Positions 57,773 to 64,000 of a DNA stretch of 64,000 nucleotides are shown here, piece after piece. This stretch comes from Wuchereria bancrofti (Eukaryota; Nematoda; Chromadorea; Rhabditida; Onchocercidae): assembly GCA_005281725.1 (NCBI GenBank), contig SSBO01000012.1:22729965-22793964 (forward strand). The letters run 5' to 3'. Both the position numbers and the translations under genes were made by a program. The notes beneath the pieces were generated by a model. That model searched no databases. It worked only from the letters and a program-made list of their open reading frames with translations, and was not told the DNA's origin. Every line of letters starts with the position of its first letter. The stretch's first letter is position 1.

Positions 57773-59136
57773 CTTCTTTGTGTTAATTGATTCAGTAATC
57801 TTTTCTTTGTTTATAACTATTTCACAACCAGTGAGACGCCGGTACTGTTAGATACTGCTCAAAAACAATGATAAAGATGAGCTAATTGAAAGTATTTATT
57901 CGCCTTAATGTGTCATTATCGGCTAAATATCTTTTGGTCAACCTGAAATGGATCGTTCTGAAATATCTACTTTGTAATGATAGTAAGGGTTTTGAGCACG
58001 GAAAGGAAAAGTTTTTAAGCACATAGTGGCAGACATTACAGTAATGTATGTTGATGAGCTTCCATTTGTCAAACACTGTCTGAAACTCTGTTGGTAATGA
58101 TGTATAGTTGCACCTTAGTAATTTCGAGATTAAAAGTGGCGGAGCCATTTCGATGATTTAGATATTTCTGTCCATAACGATATCTTTTCTGTCTCTTTAG
58201 CCTTTCGTCCTGAAGCACTGGTTGTTCTAGAATTATTCAGACTGAAATTAGAATTATATAAACTGAAAATAATTGTAGTATTTGTCTGTCTTGAATGTTA
58301 TGTATTTAGTTTAAATTTTATCATAGTACTAACGGGATTTGCACAATTGTTCGTCGAAAATGTGATATGCGGTGACGAGGGTTTGTTGTCATTTCTGTTC
58401 TGTCTGTTCGTTTGTGTATTGATTTGACTTTTTTTACCGCATGTTAATTTTAGCTTTATCCGTTTGCTTCTATATAAAGTACAACTTCAAATTTCACGGA
58501 CTTTCTTGTTTGTTATGGATCCGTTTTTAATCGGCGCTTTTTAATTCTTTATTATCAAGCAGATAGTTTTATAATTCTTGAAATTATAATGTTTGGAGTA
58601 AGTTACACGGGATTGCTTGTAATTATCATTTTTTTTTTTAAACTGAGCTGATTAACATTTCGCGCATTATGTTGTAGGTCCCTTGATATCTTATTTCCTA
58701 AATTTCCTAATAGTAATATGCTTTTTGAAGGATGCATAGCAGGTTAGATGATCGCCGTTTTATAAGAGAAAATGGAATCGCATATGCTGTCATACCGATA
58801 TTCCATCAAATCAAATATCGAAGTTATTGAACAAGGAGTAGAATTCACAGTACTGTTTAGGTCTCGTTGCATGAAAGTGTGGGTGGTAGGCTGTTAATAG
58901 TATCTTTAAAAGGGTTAATTTTACTTATAACAGTCGATCATCCATTATAGTGACGTGAGAGATTGATTTTAATAGAAAAGGATATTACAAATGTCGATTT
59001 ATAGAATTTGTAGTATAATTTTTGCCACGGTACTTTAAAAATTACTGTCAAGCGTTTTTAAAGTGTACTTGCAGCACTGTCACATTAGTTTACTGCGTGG
59101 TCGATCTATTTTCCGAGATTCCCAACACGAAATGTG
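57773..59136. other. Intergenic between two plus-strand genes
   Basis: This is the 3' UTR of the upstream gene and 5' flank of the HMG gene. An 88-codon minus-strand frame (57882-58148) has no recognisable features or splice context and is not called. At 1.36 kb the spacing is too wide for a typical nematode operon. Confidence 0.5.
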
Positions 59137-61583
59137 ATGGAGATGTCCGGTCCAGGTGATTTCGTAACGGATAATCTTGCGTCAGGTGGTACGGTATGTG
59201 GGACAGCTGTGGCTCCAGGTGGACAAGAAACATCGAGTAGCGCTACTCCTGCTAAGGTTTTTAGATTTTTTGGTGTATTCAAATTCCATAGTGATAATTT
59301 TTGTTTATCAGTGTTTTTGATATTACAAACGATTAATCTAGTGTGTGCCTAGAACTATTGGTTCAAATCTTGCAGAAACCCAAGAAGGCATGTCGTGCTA
59401 GAACTGGTTATATGTTATTTCATGGTGAGGCTAGAAAACGCATCAGAGCAGCACATCCTGAATTGAATTTTGTTGAAGTGAGCAAACGTGTCGGCGAAGA
59501 GGTAAATTCATCATCATTATATCAACTTATTTCATAACATCTGTGATCATGTCGTTAGTTGCCTGTAAACATTTTGATAATTGATAAACAATTTCCAGTG
59601 GGCAAAAGTATCAGCTGAAGAAAAAAACAAATACAAATTACGTGCAGAACAAATTGCAAAGGAAGCAAAAGAGGATGACAGTCAAAAAATCATTTTGGTA
59701 GGTGTTTTTTCTTTCTTTTTTTTTTCTCATACCAATGATGTAATTGTACTGTGCAACTGAACAGAGAAGCAAGCGATAAATAAAATGTGTGCAATCTTTT
59801 TTTCAGCCGCCGCCAGGAAGGATTCTCGTTTATCAATGCATGTGGCAGAAATGTGACATCCAGGCGGATACATCAGATGCTCTTTACGAACATATCAAAA
59901 CTACACACAATATGGAATACTTTTGTAAATAATTTATTTTATCAGTATATAACAGTGATTAAATTTAAAGTAATCAGTTTAAGATGCTAGTAATCTAGCT
60001 AACGTTTAAGTACGTTATGTCTTACATTCCATGGCAAACTAGATGCTTGCACCTTTGTTGGAGACATTGCAGTAAATCCACTTGTTAAATGGTAAAATTC
60101 GTAAATTTAAACATAGATATAAGTATACTATATGCTAAAAAATCTTTAAACAAAGTCAAATTGTACTATATTTTTACCAAAAATTTTTTCAGCGCAGGGC
60201 GAAAAACGTTATGCTTGTTTATGGTCGACATGTTTCAGAAATAAACGATATCCAAGGTGAGCCAATCTTAAGCTTTGATAAGATTTAAGATTAGTACTGA
60301 TTTTGTTTTTTTTTTTTGGTTTTTAGATAACTGATTTAATCATAACTGGTTCTTTTCCCCTATAACTATATTTAACTATTATAAATTTATTATGAGTTTG
60401 TAATCATAGCATCAAAAATATGCTGTATTAAATAATCTGATAATTTTGCTAATTTGAATTATGAAGAATTTAAATATTTTTTAGATCGTTTTCACTGCTG
60501 CCTCACCTACAGCAGCATATTAAATACAAACATTTGCCAAGGTGTGCACGGTTTATCACACCAGATAAGAAAAGCAAGTAAGCATTCAATAATCATTTAT
60601 TTGTTTTCCATTTTTCATTTGACAAGAGCTCTATAAGTAACTTTATTTTTATATAAAAACAATTCTATTTGTTTAACAAATATGCAGTGTAAGGCAGTTT
60701 GTGCTGTAGGCGTAGCCATTTGATGTTTCATTATGAATTATTAATAAAGAAATGGATTAAATGTAGTCCAGCATTTTCATGACGTTCTATTTCATAGATG
60801 ATAACTTTTATTATTTCAGGAACTTCTTCAGTTTGACGTCATCTGCAGCCACACCTACAACTGAATCTACGAGTGCAGTGCGATCATATGCACGAAAGAC
60901 ACATCCTTTGGTCACCCTCCATACACCATTTGTCTTACCATCTTCACATGGGCAAATGCAAATAGCCCCAGCATTTATGATCCCACAACAGCAGCCCAGT
61001 AATTTCCCACAAGTTTGTTTTTTTCTCCTTCTCATCTCTCTGCCTTCATCTCTTTTTCTCATAACTAAAGTTGAAAAAAAAAAAAAAAAAAACAGAAAAG
61101 GTGGATGTTACGTATACTAAACCAACGGAAGAAAAAACGAAAGAAATAATTCATTTTGATTTGGAATTGGTATAAAACTTATGCTTTTGAATGTTATGGA
61201 CAATTGGCATCGTGTAGATTACTGTAAAAGTCGTTGTCACATTCTTTGATGTTCAGGCTACTGTTTTATTTCGTTAGCACCTAAATTTTACATATCAGCT
61301 AACGCAAAATAAATTGTAGGTTAAATATAGTAAACCATTTAACAATCGTTTTTAGGATGGTTTTGCTTATGCATTAAGCGCCAATACATCGGGACAATCG
61401 TTCGCTGATGGTGGTGTCGCCATAGCGATGCTGGAACATGAAGGAAACAAAGGTCCTACGAACTCTGACTCATCAGCACTTCAGCAGGCATTTTACTCAG
61501 GACAGCAGTATTTGCCAAATTCGAACAGTGCTTGGACGGTTCCCAACAAAGTTACTCGATCTCCGGAATTCAACAACGGATAG
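59137..61583 (+). CDS. HMG-box protein with two C2H2 fingers, polybromo C-terminal-like, 346 residues
   Basis: Exons 59137-59256, 59376-59501, 59599-59697, 59807-59924, 60193-60256, 60485-60577, 60820-61012 and 61356-61583 join in frame. Residues about 45-110 form an HMG box (GYMLFHGEARKRIRAAHPEL, VSKRVGEEWAKV, KNKYKLRAEQIAKE), closest in style to that of polybromo (PBRM1/BAF180) of PBAF chromatin remodellers. Two fingers follow: C126-x4-C131 / H144-x4-H149 and C163-x4-C168 / H187-x4-H192, the second split between two exons. The rest is Ser/Pro/Gln-rich. No bromodomain or BAH domain is seen upstream, so this may be a separate subunit encoding only the C-terminal part. An in-frame GTG precedes the ATG used. 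Confidence 0.82.
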
Positions 61584-64000
61584 TGGATTTTTTCGTTCAG
61601 ATTGGTATGCGCAGTACTGTTTGGAAATTTTTCAAGCATTGATTGTGACATGCTCGAGAAACTGCTTGGTTATTCATTTTTTTTTTTATTCCATTATTCG
61701 ACCATTGCCGCGCAGTTGGGAGTACTTAACGATTTTAGGACATCGTTTTTAATTTTGAGGCCAGATGATATACCTTAGGCCAAATATTTCTTCCATTATA
61801 TGTATGACGGAAAATTTCCTACTGCGGCATTGAATGCAGTTTTTGATTATGTTTTTTGGAGGCAAAAGCATTCGGTTAAAGTATCATTCTATTCTTAACC
61901 AGTGTTATTTGAGAGCTATTGTTGTAACAGAGCTATTCTCAGGCCTCTAGGCAAGCGAAGTGCATTTCTTGAACTTCCAGCACATGCCTTTTGCGGTTTT
62001 GAAGCTGTTGCTATGAGCACTTTTATTATTTGTACCTTTATTTTTATTTTCCGCAAACTTGAAGTTTTTGTTTTCTTTTAAACCTTTTTAAAATGATATT
62101 TTTAATTTGCGGTGGCAAATGCAGAAGCGACAAGTACGTTCCGAAATGTAATTGTCATTTTTGTTTCCATGTCAGAACAGGTGTAGTTCTAAGATCATCA
62201 GTGTTAGAGAGCAAATATTTGAGCAGGTTTAACAAATATGTCAAATGAGAAGTGCAGTGAACTGACAAGTAGATTGCGGTGTTTATTTTAGAACACAAAT
62301 TAACAGCATTTATTGTTATGATGATGTTTCTAAAAAAATTAAGCTCCTTAATAAGAATATTAAATATTAAAAATGTTAAACACCAGAAATGTTATTTAGC
62401 TTTTACATGGTCGCATTTAAAGCCTTTTTATTTTTTATTGTTTTCTGAAATCTGTTTTATCTTTAAAATGAAAAATTTTTGTGCTGTTTTTAAGTTGTGA
62501 AATTAGTTATTGTTTATTGTGAAACGTAAATTTAGCATTCCGTATCGGTTGCTCGCTTTGTGGATTACTTTTTCCATTTTTTCGACAGTTATTTATGCAC
62601 ATTAATTGACTTCAGTTATTGCAGAAAATCACTTTAATTTTTAAGAATGATTTTAAATATTTAGCTATTTATATTATTGCCTTTTTGATATGGGATATAT
62701 GCTTGAATTCGGTAATGCAGTTCGTTTCATTTCACGAATATTTCATTTTCTTTTGAATTCTACACCAATTATACATCTCTTTCGTTTAGATCACTTTTCC
62801 CTTTCGTATTTGTAAGTTGAAACTACTGCGATTATCTTCAATAATAAGTCCTTTGACATAATTGTTCTTTTTTGTCATTCTTTTTTCAACAGTTTATAGT
62901 ATCGTTTAGGGTTTTACAATCCAATCTTATTCTTTGAACAATTGGGATAAAATTTTTTTGTGGTTCAGTTGGCCTCTTCCTCTCTTTTATTCTGCTTTGT
63001 TATCGTTAAATTCTGGATGAGATAGTTTTTTGAACACTCTTCGTGTCTTCATCTTCTCGATTCCTGTGTGTTTTTTTTTTTTTTTTGTTGTGAAAAATAC
63101 AGGGATCACACGCATTTCTTGATAATTTGTTTACGTTATATGTCATATTTCCACATCATTTTTTATACATTTATGATCAATTACAAATGTTATGATTGTT
63201 ATGGTATTAATTATATCATTTGCTTGAGAAATTGAATGTTCTACAATCTAATTGATTGGGTGTTGACTTACGATCTGTAATTTAGCAAGGTATTTTCTTT
63301 ATTAGATAATTGACAAAAAAGGAGACCAAGAAAGAAGCGGGAAATTAAAGCGGTTACAATTCGTTTTACAATTCAAACGTTCTAAGTCATATCCAAAATT
63401 GAATCTAACAATTATTATGACATTGTTCTTCCTACATCAATCGTTCCTTACTGTTGTTTACAACTATTATTCGGCCATGTTAACAATTTTGTGTGTGTGT
63501 TTTTTTTTTCTTTTCATTTTTTCATAAAATGCATTTTTTTTTTTCTATCTTAATGTGTGAACAAATTACCAAAAAGGTTAGTTATATGCAATCCTATCAG
63601 TTACTGTTACAAATTATAGGACATATTTCATAATTATCCATAATTGAACAATACTACTCACTAAAAAATAAGTTAGCTAAGTTAGATTGAGGTGAATATA
63701 TTTTGATTATATTCAAGAATTATTTGTGATGAAGAGTAACGTTAAGCAAGGATAGTTTTGATTTTTGTAATATGATGGAGAATGCATGCAGAAGTTGTTA
63801 TATCCTCTAGATTATTAGATATGAGTAAAATGTAAATTAGTAAAGTTAATTGGAATGAGTAAGGAAGGAAATGATATTGCTACTATTCAAAAGTGTATAG
63901 AGTCACAAAATTAGACTGGAAGATATCATTTCGTTAAAAAATTTGAAATGATTATCATATCATTATTACTAATAAATGTACAATAACCTATCATTGTAGA
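61584..64000. other. Downstream region without a recognised gene
   Basis: It begins with the 3' UTR of the HMG gene. The rest is AT-rich with T tracts (about 63069-63086 and 63500-63545). The longest open frames (61438-61752, 62279-62500) lack coding character or splice context. A gene could start beyond the right edge. Confidence 0.5.

Noticed and set aside
57882..58148. 88-codon minus-strand open frame
   Set aside because: Lies in the 3' flank of a plus-strand gene, with no motif and no coding-like splice context.
59355..59372. tRNA T-arm-like GGTTCAAATC
   Set aside because: No acceptor stem or D-arm around it; it is the end of an intron before the HMG-box exon.
55512..61583. Operon of the two plus-strand genes
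   Set aside because: The 1.36-kb gap between them is far wider than typical nematode operon spacing.
61438..61752. 104-codon open frame over the last HMG-gene exon
   Set aside because: Out-of-frame shadow of exon 61356-61583 and its 3' UTR.

Overview
The window looks like nuclear DNA of a parasitic nematode, most likely a spirurid or filarial-type worm. This is an inference; the species cannot be read from the sequence. The evidence is very AT-rich DNA, many short exons joined by GT..AG introns with TTTTAG/TTTCAG acceptors, acceptor-like sites a few bases before start codons that would suit spliced-leader addition, and nematode-typical gene families. There are four runs of N (3554, 9310-9312, 25343, 41262-41273). 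At the first three, the sequence before the gap is repeated after it, so these are probably unmerged contig ends.

Left part (1-30346, + strand): one huge multi-exon gene whose 5' end lies outside the window. I could chain 50 exons (about 5.8 kb of coding sequence, about 1,930 residues) with every splice phase compatible. The protein is a long coiled coil built from repeated modules. A roughly 47-residue exon ending in a tryptophan box (consensus E-W-x-L-G-E-x-x-Q-W-L-x-D-A-N-x-R) is followed by one to three further coiled-coil exons. The C terminus is a CBM48/AMPK-beta-like glycogen-binding domain. I know of no described family with this architecture, and it is my candidate for the new system.

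Middle (32072-37993, - strand): a secreted IgGFc-binding-type protein gene with a signal peptide. It looks broken: one exon has a frame break, and the next exon lies on the opposite strand between tandem repeats. Its introns, and the gene-poor stretch up to about 45 kb, hold many tandem arrays (12, 38, 54, 96, 145 and 161-177 bp units). Base composition changes at about 44 kb from extremely AT-rich to more moderate.

Right part (45-62 kb): four compact, conserved-looking genes. They are a BED-type zinc finger protein (45349-48623, +); an OGG1-type 8-oxoguanine DNA glycosylase with its catalytic Lys and Asp intact (52129-54488, -), notable because C. elegans lacks OGG1; an unrecognised 328-residue protein (55512-57772, +) divergent from ogg-1; and an HMG-box protein with two C2H2 fingers resembling the C-terminal part of polybromo (59137-61583, +). 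From 61584 to the end I see no gene. Three of the four (BED finger, HMG/C2H2 and probably the basic/Ser-rich protein) look nuclear and the fourth repairs DNA, but nothing shows they form an operon.
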